A stretch of DNA of 64,000 bases from Blautia parvula (lineage in GTDB: Bacteria; Bacillota; Clostridia; Lachnospirales; Lachnospiraceae), in the NCBI RefSeq assembly GCF_020215665.1, contig NZ_CP084061.1, positions 434,001 to 498,000 on the forward strand, written 5' to 3'. A program made the translations under genes and the position numbers. Below, piece by piece: positions 34,653 through 44,158 of this stretch. Under the pieces are notes generated by a model. That model was not told the DNA's origin, did not search any database, and was given only the letters and a program-made list of their open reading frames with translations. How positions within the stretch are numbered: position 1 is the first letter of the stretch; the number at the start of each line of letters is the position of its first letter.

Positions 34653-35453
34653 ATGAATAAATGGTTAAAGAAAGGGATTCTGCTTCTTGCAGTCGGATGC
34701 CTTACTTTTGCCGTGACAGGCTGCAGCGGGGAAAAGGTGATGGACAAGGTGCTGGAGAAGACAGACCCCAAGCCGGACAATACAGAGAAGAGCAGTGAAG
34801 AGGAAGACGAGAACAAAACCCAGGAGCCGGAGGTTGAGGTTGCCAAACCGGAGCTGACCACAAACTTAAGCGGTTCCGTTACCTATAAGACAGGAGACAA
34901 GGCCGAGGCCCTGAAAGTGGAGGCCAAGACATCGGACAAGGGCGTTATCACATACCAGTGGTATCAGAGCCAGACCAACACCAACGGAGGCGGCACCCCT
35001 GTGGAGGGCGAGACAAAGAACACCTTTACACCGCCCACCGGTGAAGCCAAGACCATGTATTACTATGTGGTAGCGACCAGCACCATCGGTTCCTCCACAA
35101 ACGGGATCACCAGCGACACGGCAGAGGTCATAGTCTCAGACGACGCAGAGAGCAAGAACGCCGAGAAGAAGAAATCCGAGGAAAAAAAGAAAGAGAAGAA
35201 GGAGAAAAAGACCTCCGGAACCTGGAAAGAATCGGATAAAGGCTGGTGGTATGATTACGGGGACGGCACATTTCCCAAGAGCCAGTGGCTGGAAATCGAC
35301 GGCAAATGGTATGCCTTTGATGACCATGGGTATATGAGGAAAGGCTGGTACCAGGAAGGCAGCACCTGGTATTATCTGAAGGATGACGGTTCCATGGCAG
35401 TGGATACGGATGTGGAAGGCTATCATCTGGGCAGCGACGGAAAGATGCAGTAA
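34653..35453 (+). CDS. Surface lipoprotein with Ig-like domain and cell-wall-binding repeats
   Basis: The 266-residue precursor starts with a lipoprotein signal peptide; the lipobox is VTGC with cysteine at 24. A charged linker (25-65) is followed by an Ig-like segment (about 68-168, GVITYQWYQSQ), a Lys/Glu-rich linker (170-188) and two to three aromatic glycine repeats of the choline-binding type (GWWYDYGDGTF, KWYAFDDHGYMRKGWYQ, TWYYLKDDGSMA). It is probably anchored to the outer membrane face and touches the cell wall. It has its own 5' region; no partner is evident. Ribosome binding site AAAGGAGGAAG. Confidence 0.85.
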   Translation: MNKWLKKGILLLAVGCLTFAVTGCSGEKVMDKVLEKTDPKPDNTEKSSEEEDENKTQEPEVEVAKPELTTNLSGSVTYKTGDKAEALKVEAKTSDKGVITYQWYQSQTNTNGGGTPVEGETKNTFTPPTGEAKTMYYYVVATSTIGSSTNGITSDTAEVIVSDDAESKNAEKKKSEEKKKEKKEKKTSGTWKESDKGWWYDYGDGTFPKSQWLEIDGKWYAFDDHGYMRKGWYQEGSTWYYLKDDGSMAVDTDVEGYHLGSDGKMQ

Positions 35454-35479
35454 AAGACAGGTATATAAAAATGGCAGGC

Positions 35480-35513
35480 GGCTGCTGTAAAAGATGTTTC
35501 TTTTACAGCAGCC
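35480..35513. terminator. Perfect 15-bp hairpin between lipoprotein gene and plsX
   Basis: GGCTGCTGTAAAAGA (35480-35494) pairs perfectly with TCTTTTACAGCAGCC (35499-35513) around a 4-base loop. There is no T-run behind it on the plus strand, so it is either a non-classical terminator or a leader structure. A promoter-like pair, TTGCGG (35517-35522) and TAAAAT (35540-35545) with 17-bp spacing, follows directly. Confidence 0.6.
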
Positions 35514-35571
35514 CTCTTGCGGTTTTAAAGGATGTCTGGTAAAATTATCTGCAGAATACAGGAGGCAGAAT

Positions 35572-36597
35572 ATGGAGAATATGACAATTGTGGCAGTGGA
35601 TGCCATGGGAGGCGACAATGCACCGGCAGAGATTGTCAAAGGTGCAGTGGACGCTGTGAAAGAAAAAGCAAACCTGAAGGTGCTTCTGGTAGGTCTGGAA
35701 GAGGCCGTAAAAAAAGAACTGGAGGCCTGCGGCAATCCGGGGGAGAGGATTGAGATCGTCCCCGCATCCCAGGTGATCGAGACAGGAGAACCGCCGGTTG
35801 CCGCGATCCGGGGCAAAAAGGATTCCTCTATCGTAATGGGGATGAAGCTGGTGAAGAAAGGGGAAGCAGACGCTTTCGTATCCGCAGGAAGCTCCGGAGC
35901 CATCCTGGTGGGAGGGACAACCATTGTGGGCAGGATCAAAGGTGTGGAGCGAGCGCCTCTGGCCCCGCTGATTCCCACAAGAGACGGTGTGTCTCTCTTA
36001 ATAGACTGCGGTGCAAACGTGGATGCCCGCTCTTCCCATCTGATACAGTTTGCCCGTATGGGTTCCATCTATATGGAGCATGTCATGGGCGTCAAAAAGC
36101 CCCGTGTGGGAATTGTGAACATAGGCGTTGAGGAAGAAAAGGGAAATGCCCTGGTGAAAGAAACATATCCGCTGCTGAAAGCGTGTGAAGACATTAACTT
36201 TGTAGGCAGCATTGAAGCCAGAGAAATCCCGAACGGTGCGGCGGATGTGATCGTGACAGAAGCCTTTGTGGGAAATGTCATTCTGAAGCTTTATGAGGGC
36301 GTGGGGGCCACTCTGATCTCCAAGGTGAAACAGGGCATGATGACAAGCCTGCGCAGCAAAATAGGCGCGCTTTTGGTAAAGCCGGCCCTCAAATCCACAT
36401 TAAAAAGCTTTGACGCCAGCGAGTACGGCGGAGCACCGCTTTTGGGACTCAAGGGACTTGTGGTAAAATGCCACGGAAGTTCCAAGTCTGCGGAGGTAAA
36501 AAACTCCATCATCCAGTGTATTTCGTTCAAAGAGCAGAATATCAGCGAACGGATCCGGGAGAATATCATTTCGTCAGATAAAAAGGAAGAAGCGTAA
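35572..36597 (+). CDS. plsX: Phosphate acyltransferase PlsX
   Basis: PlsX turns acyl-ACP into acyl-phosphate for phospholipid synthesis. The 341-residue protein contains VAVDAMGGDNAPAEIVKG (residues 7-24), SAGSSGAILVGG and GNVILKLYEG. The frame begins at 35494, but the AGGAGG at 35560-35565 fits the ATG at 35572. acpP follows after 12 bp, giving the common plsX-acpP pair. No FapR-type box was found upstream. Confidence 0.95.
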   Translation: MENMTIVAVDAMGGDNAPAEIVKGAVDAVKEKANLKVLLVGLEEAVKKELEACGNPGERIEIVPASQVIETGEPPVAAIRGKKDSSIVMGMKLVKKGEADAFVSAGSSGAILVGGTTIVGRIKGVERAPLAPLIPTRDGVSLLIDCGANVDARSSHLIQFARMGSIYMEHVMGVKKPRVGIVNIGVEEEKGNALVKETYPLLKACEDINFVGSIEAREIPNGAADVIVTEAFVGNVILKLYEGVGATLISKVKQGMMTSLRSKIGALLVKPALKSTLKSFDASEYGGAPLLGLKGLVVKCHGSSKSAEVKNSIIQCISFKEQNISERIRENIISSDKKEEA

Positions 36598-36609
36598 GGA
36601 GGAAAAGAG

Positions 36610-36840
36610 ATGGAACTGGAAAAATTACAGAAGATTATAGCAGAGGTTTTAAATGTGGATACACAGGAGGTTTCCATGGACACCACATTTGTTGAAGACC
36701 TGGGAGCCGACTCTCTGGACATTTTTCAAATCATCATGGGTATCGAGGAGGAATTTGATATCGAGATCCCCACAGAACAGGTGGAGAAGATCGTATCCGT
36801 AGGCGATGCGGTGGAAGAGATTAAAAACCTGATTGGTTAA
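36610..36840 (+). CDS. acpP: Acyl carrier protein
   Basis: The 76-residue acidic protein carries growing fatty acids on a phosphopantetheine arm attached to the serine in GADSLD (about residue 37). Flanking sequence TFVEDLGADSLDIFQIIMGI is typical. It is co-transcribed with plsX; ribosome binding site AAGGAGGAAAAG. Confidence 0.96.
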   Translation: MELEKLQKIIAEVLNVDTQEVSMDTTFVEDLGADSLDIFQIIMGIEEEFDIEIPTEQVEKIVSVGDAVEEIKNLIG

Positions 36841-36849
36841 TGACATATC

Positions 36850-36915
36850 GGATGCCCCAAATCCGGCTGCCGGATTCAATCTGAATCTTCCGGGGGTTTG
36901 GCGGCATCCTCTTTT
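36850..36915 (+). other. 60-nt hairpin between acpP and rnc, terminator or RNase III site
   Basis: GGATGCC (36850-36856) pairs with GGCATCC (36903-36909); inside, CCAAA pairs with TTTGG and CCGG with CCGG, and the tip is a second hairpin GATTCA-ATC-TGAATC (36873-36887). TCTTTT follows, so it may terminate part of the acpP transcripts. Because the next gene encodes RNase III, which in several bacteria cleaves a long hairpin in its own leader, autoregulation is an attractive alternative. Confidence 0.7.
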
Positions 36916-36961
36916 GCTTATCAAAACAGAAAATGCGGGACATGTCCCGGAAAGGAAAAAT

Positions 36962-37672
36962 ATGAAAAACTTGAAAAAACTCATGGAACTGGAGGCAAAG
37001 ACAGGATATAAATTCCAGAATTTCGATCTGCTCATTAATGCCATGACCCACAGCTCCTACGCCAATGAGCATCGAATTTCCTATGTGGGAAACAACGAGC
37101 GCCTGGAATTTTTAGGAGACGCCGTGCTGGAATTGACCTCCAGTGAATTTTTGTTTGAAAAATATTCCCAGATGCCTGAGGGAGAACTGACAAAGAAGCG
37201 TGCCAGCATGGTCTGCGAGCCAACTCTGGCGCTCTGTGCAAGAGAGCTGTCACTGGGTGAGTATCTGCTTTTAGGTAAAGGCGAGGAGGCCACAGGAGGC
37301 CGCAGGAGAGATTCCATTGTGTCAGATGCCATGGAAGCGCTGATCGGCGCCATTTACCTGGATGGCGGTTTTGCTAATGCAAAAGAGTTCGTTCAGAGGT
37401 TTATCCTGAATGATATTGAGAATAAACAGCTCTTTTATGATAGCAAGACTACACTTCAGGAGATCGTACAGGGCAGGTATGAGGAGGATGTGCGGTATGT
37501 GCTCCTTAGGGAAGAAGGACCTGACCACAACAAATCCTTCTATATGCAGGCACTTCTGGGAGAAAAGGTGCTGGGTGAGGGCTGCGGCCACACCAAGAAG
37601 GCAGCCGAACAGCAGGCAGCCTACTGCGCCATCAAAAAACTGAAAAATGACAAAGGTGATTTATGTATCTAA
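36962..37672 (+). CDS. rnc: Ribonuclease III
   Basis: RNase III cuts double-stranded RNA in rRNA precursors and mRNAs. The 236-residue protein has the catalytic signature NERLEFLGDAVLEL (about residues 43-56), later EALIGAIYLDGG with the second acidic cluster, and a C-terminal dsRNA-binding domain (about 165-232) with GHTKKAAEQQAAYCAIKKL. An earlier in-frame start at 36833 lies within acpP and is rejected; ATG 36962 follows GGAAAGGA. It overlaps smc by 10 bp. Confidence 0.95.
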   Translation: MKNLKKLMELEAKTGYKFQNFDLLINAMTHSSYANEHRISYVGNNERLEFLGDAVLELTSSEFLFEKYSQMPEGELTKKRASMVCEPTLALCARELSLGEYLLLGKGEEATGGRRRDSIVSDAMEALIGAIYLDGGFANAKEFVQRFILNDIENKQLFYDSKTTLQEIVQGRYEEDVRYVLLREEGPDHNKSFYMQALLGEKVLGEGCGHTKKAAEQQAAYCAIKKLKNDKGDLCI

Positions 37673-40600
37673 AGAGTATTGAAGTGCAGGGGTTTAAATC
37701 CTTTGCCAATAAGATAACATTTGAATTTCATAACGGCATTACCGGCATTGTGGGGCCAAACGGCAGCGGCAAGAGCAATGTAGGCGATGCGGTCCGCTGG
37801 GTACTTGGTGAGCAGAGCGCCAAACAGCTCCGAGGGGGCAATATGCAGGATGTTATCTTCTCCGGCACGGAGACGAGAAAACCCCTGGGATTTGCCTACG
37901 TTGCCATTACCCTTGACAACAGCGACCACCAGCTCCCCATTGACTATGAGGAGGTCACCATAGCCAGGAGGCTGTACCGTTCCGGTGAGAGTGAGTATCT
38001 CATGAACGGCACCTCCTGCCGGTTAAAGGATGTCAATGAGCTGTTCTACGATACCGGTATCGGCAAAGAGGGCTATTCCATTATCGGACAGGGCCAGATC
38101 GACAAGATCTTAAGCGGTAAGCCGGAGGAGAGAAGAGAGCTCTTCGACGAGGCGGCCGGAATCGTGAAATTCAAGCGGAGAAAGGCTTCCGCCCTTAAAA
38201 AGCTGGAGGAGGAGCAGCAGAACCTGACCCGTGTCAGTGATATCCTCTCAGAGCTGACAAGACAGCTTGCGCCTTTGGAGCGCCAGTCCGAGACAGCCAG
38301 GGTGTATTTAAAGAAAAGGGAGGAATTAAAGGGCCTGGACACCCAGATGTTCCTCTCCGAGATGGAGCGGATCAAAGAGCAGCTTCGCGAGGTGGAGGGC
38401 AAGTATACCATTGCCCAAAATGACCTGGAGGAGACCACCAAAAGCTTTGAGACCACCAAGACCGAGTACGAGCAGCTTGAAAAGGAGCTGGAGGAACTGG
38501 AGGAGAAGATTCAGCAGTTCCGGGAAGAATCCACCGGGAAGGCCCTTCTCAAGCAGCAGCTGGAAGGTCAGATCAATGTTTTAAACGAGCAGATCCACGC
38601 GGCAAGACAGAGTGATGAGCAGTACCGGGAGCGGGTAAAGCACCTGGAAGGCGAGATCGCCAGACGCCGGGAAGATACGGAGAAATACACCCGGGAAAAA
38701 AGTGAGCTGGATGCCGGGCTTGCAAAAGCAGAGGCAGCCCAGGAAGCGGCAAAAAAAGAATTCCGGGATCTGGCTATTGAGATCCACAAACTGGAAGGGA
38801 AGATTGAGGAGGATAAGAATGAGATCATAGAAATCCTCAATATGCGGGCCTCTACCAAGGGAAAGATGCAGCGTTATGATGCCATGATGGAGCAGATATC
38901 CCTGAGAAAGACAGAGCTAAACCAGAAACTCCTGCGCCTGAAAAGCGAGGCAAGCCAGCAAAGAGAGGCAAAAGAGCGCTACGAGAAGGAACAGCAGGAG
39001 ATAGAGGAGAACATAGAAAAGCTCACCAGACAGAGTAATGACAGCGAGGATGAGATCAAGCGCTGCCAGGCACAGATCTCCAAAGCCAGCCGGGAGCTGG
39101 ACATCGGACAGACCGCCTATCACAGGGAGGCATCCCGCCTGGAATCCCTGCAGAATATCACAGAGCGCTATGACGGCTACGGCAACAGTATCCGCCGGGT
39201 CATGGAGCAGAAAAAAAATGTTCCGGGCATCCGGGGTGTTGTGGCGGATCTGATCAAAGTCCAGAAAAATTATGAGACTGCCATTGAGACCGCTCTCGGC
39301 GGCAGCATCCAGAACATAGTCACAGACAATGAGGGCACAGCCAAGGAACTGATCACCTTTTTAAAGCGCAACAAGTACGGCCGGGCAACCTTCCTTCCCC
39401 TCACCAGTATGAAAAACAAAAAGCCGTTTGCCAATGCAGCGGCATTAAAAGAGCCGGGTGTTATCGGAGTGGCCAGTGAGCTGGTGACTGTGGACAAGGA
39501 GTACGAGGGGCTGACGAACTATCTGCTGGGCAGGACCCTGGTGGTGGACCACATTGACCACGGTATTGCCATTGCCAGGAAATACCAGTATACCATCCGT
39601 ATGGTAACCATTGAGGGTGAGTCTTTAAACCCCGGCGGTTCCCTGACCGGCGGTGCCTTTAAGAATAACAGCAATCTGCTGGGGCGCCGAAGAGAGATCG
39701 ATGAGCTGCAGAACAGTGTGGAGCTGCTCAAAAAAGATCTGGAAAAGAAGCAGGCCGAGCTGGACGGATTCCGGGAAAAGAGAAACCATTTCCGTGATGA
39801 GGTGGCACGCCTTTCGGAACTTCTGCAGGAGCAGTATCTGCGCGACAACACCGTGCGCATGAATCTGCAGTCTATGTCAGCCAAAAAGCAGGAGATCGCA
39901 GACGGATATGAAAGCCTGAAAAAAGAGAATGCAGAGCTTGAAAAACAGGTGGCCGAGATATCCGAGAACAGCGATTCTATCCGTCTGGAGCTGGAGACCA
40001 GCGCGGCTCAGGAAAAAGCCCTGGAGGATGCCATCACCAGGAACCAGGAGACTCTGGATGAGAAGAAGAAGCTGGAATCAGAACGTTCCAGAAGTCTGGA
40101 ACAGGCCCATCTGGAGACTGCCAACCTGACATCAAAACGGGGATTCCTGGAGGAGAACCTGTCAAGGCTGAAAGAGGAGAATGACAATTTACAGTCCCAG
40201 ATGGAAGCTCTGCAGGGCAGCCTTAAAAACGGTAAGGCCGATATGGAGAAAAAAGTCAGGGACATTGAAGAAATTCGGCAGACTATCAGACAGGCAGAGA
40301 AGGAAGCGGTGGAGGACGAGGCAAAAATGCAGGAGTACCTTCAGCGCAAAGAGGAGATGAACCGCACCCACAAGTCCTTCTTTGACAAGCGGGATGAGCT
40401 GTCCGCCAGAATGAACCTTCTGGACAAGGAGTGCTACCGTCTCACCAGCCAGAAAGAAAAGCTGGAGGAAAACCAAGAGAATCAGGTCAACTATATGTGG
40501 GAAGAATATGAGATGACCTATGGCCAGGCACTTGGCCAGGCTCCTGCCAAGCTTTTGGAGCGCACAGAGATCAAGAAAGCACTGGGAGTCGTGAGGGATG

Positions 40601-41223
40601 AGATCAAAAAGCTGGGCAATGTGAACGTAAATGCCATTGAGGAGTATAAGGAGCTGTCAGAGCGCCATACCTTCTTAAGCACACAGCATGCGGATCTGGT
40701 ACAGGCGGAGCAGACCCTTCTCCAGATCATAGATGAGCTGGATACAGGTATGCGGAATCAGTTTGAGGAGAAATTTTCACAGATCCGCATGGAGTTTGAC
40801 AAAGCGTTCAAGGAGCTGTTCGGCGGAGGAAAGGGTACGCTGGAACTGGATGAGGACGCGGATATTCTGGAGGCAGGCATCCGCATCATATCCCAGCCCC
40901 CGGGCAAAAAGCTGCAGAATATGATGCAGCTCTCCGGTGGGGAGAAGGCGCTGACAGCCATTGCCCTGCTGTTCGCCATCCAGAACCTGAAGCCGTCCCC
41001 CTTCTGTCTGCTGGATGAGATTGAGGCAGCGCTGGACGATTCCAATGTTACCCGCTACGCAAAATATCTTCATAAGTTGACAAAAAATACGCAATTTATT
41101 ATTATAACACATAGAAGAGGAACCATGACGGCTGCTGACCGCCTGTACGGTATCACGATGCAGGAAAAGGGCGTGTCCACACTTGTTTCCGTCAACCTCA
41201 TAGAAAACGATTTGGACAAATAG
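37663..41223 (+). CDS. smc: Chromosome partition protein SMC
   Basis: SMC forms the ring-shaped condensin that organises the bacterial chromosome. The 1186-residue protein has Walker [10 protein letters not shown] at 31-39, coiled coils at about 170-500 and 680-1015, a hinge between them with [18 protein letters not shown], and a C-terminal ATPase lobe with [17 protein letters not shown] and [13 protein letters not shown]. Length and layout are normal. It is followed 8 bp later by ftsY, the ancestral order in Firmicutes. Confidence 0.97.
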   Translation: MYLKSIEVQGFKSFANKITFEFHNGITGIVGPNGSGKSNVGDAVRWVLGEQSAKQLRGGNMQDVIFSGTETRKPLGFAYVAITLDNSDHQLPIDYEEVTIARRLYRSGESEYLMNGTSCRLKDVNELFYDTGIGKEGYSIIGQGQIDKILSGKPEERRELFDEAAGIVKFKRRKASALKKLEEEQQNLTRVSDILSELTRQLAPLERQSETARVYLKKREELKGLDTQMFLSEMERIKEQLREVEGKYTIAQNDLEETTKSFETTKTEYEQLEKELEELEEKIQQFREESTGKALLKQQLEGQINVLNEQIHAARQSDEQYRERVKHLEGEIARRREDTEKYTREKSELDAGLAKAEAAQEAAKKEFRDLAIEIHKLEGKIEEDKNEIIEILNMRASTKGKMQRYDAMMEQISLRKTELNQKLLRLKSEASQQREAKERYEKEQQEIEENIEKLTRQSNDSEDEIKRCQAQISKASRELDIGQTAYHREASRLESLQNITERYDGYGNSIRRVMEQKKNVPGIRGVVADLIKVQKNYETAIETALGGSIQNIVTDNEGTAKELITFLKRNKYGRATFLPLTSMKNKKPFANAAALKEPGVIGVASELVTVDKEYEGLTNYLLGRTLVVDHIDHGIAIARKYQYTIRMVTIEGESLNPGGSLTGGAFKNNSNLLGRRREIDELQNSVELLKKDLEKKQAELDGFREKRNHFRDEVARLSELLQEQYLRDNTVRMNLQSMSAKKQEIADGYESLKKENAELEKQVAEISENSDSIRLELETSAAQEKALEDAITRNQETLDEKKKLESERSRSLEQAHLETANLTSKRGFLEENLSRLKEENDNLQSQMEALQGSLKNGKADMEKKVRDIEEIRQTIRQAEKEAVEDEAKMQEYLQRKEEMNRTHKSFFDKRDELSARMNLLDKECYRLTSQKEKLEENQENQVNYMWEEYEMTYGQALGQAPAKLLERTEIKKALGVVRDEIKKLGNVNVNAIEEYKELSERHTFLSTQHADLVQAEQTLLQIIDELDTGMRNQFEEKFSQIRMEFDKAFKELFGGGKGTLELDEDADILEAGIRIISQPPGKKLQNMMQLSGGEKALTAIALLFAIQNLKPSPFCLLDEIEAALDDSNVTRYAKYLHKLTKNTQFIIITHRRGTMTAADRLYGITMQEKGVSTLVSVNLIENDLDK

Positions 41224-41231
41224 GAGGGCAT

Positions 41232-42170
41232 ATGGCAGAGGAGAAAGAAAAGAAAGGCTTTTTTCAGCGCCTGGTTGCGGGACTTTCCAAGACCAGGGCG
41301 AATATTGTATCCGGCATAGATTCCATTTTCAGCGGATACTCCAGTATTGACGATGATTTTTATGAAGAAATAGAAGAAATCCTTGTTATGGGAGATCTGG
41401 GGATCAATGCCACCACCCATATTGTGGAGGACTTAAAGGCCCAGGTGGCTGAGAAGAAGATAAAAGACCCGCAGGAGTGCAAGCAGCTTCTCATGGACAG
41501 CATCAAATCCCAGATGGCTGTGGGGGAGACCGCATATGAGTTCGAGCACCGCAAGTCTGTGGTCCTTGTCATCGGTGTCAACGGTGTGGGCAAGACCACA
41601 TCTGTGGGCAAGCTGGCAGGCAAGTTAAAGGACCAGGGGAAAAAAGTCATTTTGGCGGCAGCAGACACCTTCCGCGCAGCGGCAGGGGAACAGCTTACCC
41701 AGTGGGCAAAAAGGGCCGGTGTGGAGCTGATCGGCGGACAGTCAGGGGCAGACCCCGCAAGTGTGGTCTATGACGCCATCGCGGCGGCAAAAGCCAGGGA
41801 CGCGGATGTCCTTCTCTGCGACACGGCAGGACGCCTTCACAATAAGAAGAACCTCATGGAGGAGCTGAGAAAGATCTACCGCATTATTGAGCGGGAATAT
41901 CCGGAGGCATACCTGGAGACACTGGTAGTCCTGGACGGCACCACAGGCCAGAACGCGCTTCTGCAGGCCAGACAATTCAATGAGGTTGCCAATGTGACAG
42001 GCATTATTTTAACGAAACTGGACGGAACAGCAAAAGGCGGAATTGCGGTGGCAATCGAATCTGAGCTTGACATTCCGGTGAAATATATAGGGGTAGGAGA
42101 GAGCATTGACGATTTGCAGAAATTTAATTCCGATGAATTCGTAAACGCGCTTTTCGACATCAAGGAGTAA
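41232..42170 (+). CDS. ftsY: Signal recognition particle receptor FtsY
   Basis: FtsY receives SRP-ribosome complexes at the membrane. The 312-residue protein has the NG domains with G1 GVNGVGKTTSVGKLAGKL (about residues 115-132), DTAGR (about 197-201) and TKLDGTAKGG (about 257-266). The acidic A domain seen in E. coli is almost absent, as in many Gram-positives. Its partner ffh is 9 kb further on. Confidence 0.96.
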   Translation: MAEEKEKKGFFQRLVAGLSKTRANIVSGIDSIFSGYSSIDDDFYEEIEEILVMGDLGINATTHIVEDLKAQVAEKKIKDPQECKQLLMDSIKSQMAVGETAYEFEHRKSVVLVIGVNGVGKTTSVGKLAGKLKDQGKKVILAAADTFRAAAGEQLTQWAKRAGVELIGGQSGADPASVVYDAIAAAKARDADVLLCDTAGRLHNKKNLMEELRKIYRIIEREYPEAYLETLVVLDGTTGQNALLQARQFNEVANVTGIILTKLDGTAKGGIAVAIESELDIPVKYIGVGESIDDLQKFNSDEFVNALFDIKE

Positions 42171-42182
42171 AGGAGAAAAATT

Positions 42183-43394
42183 ATGCTGACCCTGGAAAAA
42201 TTTGAAGAAGCGTCGGAAACAGTAAAAAAAGTGACGCAGGACACCAAGCTGGTCTACAGCGACTATTTCAGCGCACAGACCGGCAACAAAGTTTACCTGA
42301 AACCGGAAAATATGCAGGTGACAGGAGCTTACAAGCTCCGCGGCGCCTACTATAAGATCAGTACCCTGTCTGAGGAGGAGCGCGGCAAAGGCCTGATCAC
42401 CGCCTCTGCAGGCAACCATGCACAGGGCGTTGCCTACGCGGCAAAAGCCTTCGGCGCAAAAGCTGTGATTGTCATGCCGACCACGACACCTCTCATCAAA
42501 GTGGAGCGCACCAAAAGCTATGGCGCGGAGGTGGTCCTGTACGGAAATGTTTACGATGAAGCCTGCGAGTATGCCTACAAACTGGCGGAGGAGCACGGAT
42601 ACACTTTTATCCACCCCTTCGATGATCCTGCAGTAGCCACCGGACAGGGAACCATTGCCATGGAGATCATCAAGGAACTGCCCCTGGTGGATTACATTCT
42701 GGTGCCCATCGGCGGCGGCGGTCTGGCGACAGGCGTTTCCACCCTTGTAAAACTGCTGAATCCCAACATCAAAGTCATCGGTGTGGAGCCGGCGGGTGCA
42801 AACTGTATGCAGGCATCCCTAAAAGAAGGGGAGGTGGTGACCTTAGACGGGGTCAACACCATCGCAGACGGTACTGCAGTAAAACGCCCGGGCGACCATA
42901 TCTTCCCATATATCCAGAAAAATGTGGATGAGATCATCACGGTTGAGGATTCCGAACTGATCGTGGCATTTTTGGATATGGTGGAGAACCACAAAATGAT
43001 CGTGGAGAATTCCGGACTTCTCACGGTGGCTGCCCTGAAACATTTAAAATTCACCGGAAAAAAGGTGGTATCCATCTTAAGCGGCGGCAATATGGATGTC
43101 ATCACCATGGCCTCTGTGGTACAGCTTGGTCTGATCGCCCGTGACAGAATCTTTACAGTTTCTGTTCTTCTGCCTGATAAGCCCGGTGAGCTGGTGCGTG
43201 TGGCAACTGTTATCGCCCAGCAGCAGGGCAATGTAGTCAAACTGGACCATAACCAGTTTATCAGCGCCAACCGTTCCGCGGCTGTGGAGCTGAAGATCAC
43301 CATTGAGGCATTCGGTACGGACCACAAGAACCAGATCATCAAAGCGCTGGAGGATGAGGGATACCGCCCGAAACAGATTACAGCGAATCTCTGA
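42183..43394 (+). CDS. ilvA: Threonine ammonia-lyase with ACT domain
   Basis: The enzyme deaminates threonine to 2-oxobutyrate using PLP. In the 403-residue protein the PLP lysine is in TGAYKLRGAYYK (about residues 42-53), and the glycine loop binding the phosphate is GGGGLATGVS (about 178-187). A single ACT domain fills about 325-403 (PDKPGELVRVATVIAQQQGN). This length and domain plan fits the catabolic/short biosynthetic type rather than the 510-residue E. coli IlvA. It sits between ftsY and a lipoprotein gene in the same direction. Confidence 0.9.
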   Translation: MLTLEKFEEASETVKKVTQDTKLVYSDYFSAQTGNKVYLKPENMQVTGAYKLRGAYYKISTLSEEERGKGLITASAGNHAQGVAYAAKAFGAKAVIVMPTTTPLIKVERTKSYGAEVVLYGNVYDEACEYAYKLAEEHGYTFIHPFDDPAVATGQGTIAMEIIKELPLVDYILVPIGGGGLATGVSTLVKLLNPNIKVIGVEPAGANCMQASLKEGEVVTLDGVNTIADGTAVKRPGDHIFPYIQKNVDEIITVEDSELIVAFLDMVENHKMIVENSGLLTVAALKHLKFTGKKVVSILSGGNMDVITMASVVQLGLIARDRIFTVSVLLPDKPGELVRVATVIAQQQGNVVKLDHNQFISANRSAAVELKITIEAFGTDHKNQIIKALEDEGYRPKQITANL

Positions 43395-43399
43395 TCACC

Positions 43400-44038
43400 A
43401 TGAGGCGGTACATAAACAAAATTGCGGCTGCCGGTCTGATTTTAGCATCCCTTCTGCTTCTGGGAGGATGCCGCAGGACAGAGGATGTGAGCGGTTATGT
43501 TCAGGCATGTCTGGACTACCGGTATCAGAAGAGTGCGGAGAAATATTGTGAACTGACAGGCATCTCCGCTTCCCAGGCAGAAAAAGAGTCAGAAGCGCTT
43601 CTGGAAAAAAGCATTTCCGGGGTAAAAGAACTGCATTTTTCCTCTGATGAGAAGTACAGCAGTTTTACGGATATATGCAGGAAAATACTGAAAAAGGCCG
43701 ATTACCAGGTGGGAGAGGCACAGAAAAAGCATGGGGAGCAAAGCGGCTATCTGGTAACGGTCACCTACCGCCCCCTGCCTGTGGAGGAAACCATCAGCGC
43801 GGAATATGATTCCTATCTGGAGACAGAGAGCATTCCCTCAGACGGGGAAACGCTCTATCTGGGGGATGTGCTCACAGAGGTGCTGGACAGCTCCCTGGAG
43901 ATCGTGGAGTACAGAGAAGAAAAGTCCCTGGAGATATCTGTGGAGGAACAGGACGGCAGGCTGGCAATTGAAGAGGAAGAGCTTGGAAGGCTGGATGACG
44001 CGTTGTTTGGAATCGCGGAAGTGAGAGATACAGAGTGA
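43400..44038 (+). CDS. Lipoprotein of unknown function
   Basis: The 212-residue precursor begins with a lipoprotein signal (lipobox LGGC, cysteine at about 25) and continues as a highly acidic mature protein with no transmembrane segment. It contains an internal repeat-like pattern of Glu/Ser-rich helices. It starts 5 bp after the threonine deaminase stop without an obvious ribosome binding site, so translation may depend on the upstream gene. I recognise no family. Confidence 0.75.
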   Translation: MRRYINKIAAAGLILASLLLLGGCRRTEDVSGYVQACLDYRYQKSAEKYCELTGISASQAEKESEALLEKSISGVKELHFSSDEKYSSFTDICRKILKKADYQVGEAQKKHGEQSGYLVTVTYRPLPVEETISAEYDSYLETESIPSDGETLYLGDVLTEVLDSSLEIVEYREEKSLEISVEEQDGRLAIEEEELGRLDDALFGIAEVRDTE

Positions 44039-44063
44039 CATGAAAAGAGCGACAGCATAAAAA

Positions 44064-44120
44064 GAGACGGCTGCTGCCGGAAGTAATCCGGACAGCAGCC
44101 GTCTCGTCGTTCTTTTTGTG
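44064..44120. terminator. Strong terminator between convergent genes
   Basis: GAGACGGCTGCTG (44064-44076) pairs with CAGCAGCCGTCTC (44093-44105), with further CCGG/CCGG pairing inside; TTCTTTTTG follows. It ends the plus-strand unit and, less strongly, could also serve the minus-strand DUF362 gene. Confidence 0.85.
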
Positions 44121-44158
44121 GCTCTTGTCTGCAATTATGCAGACAGGGAAATTCCTTT

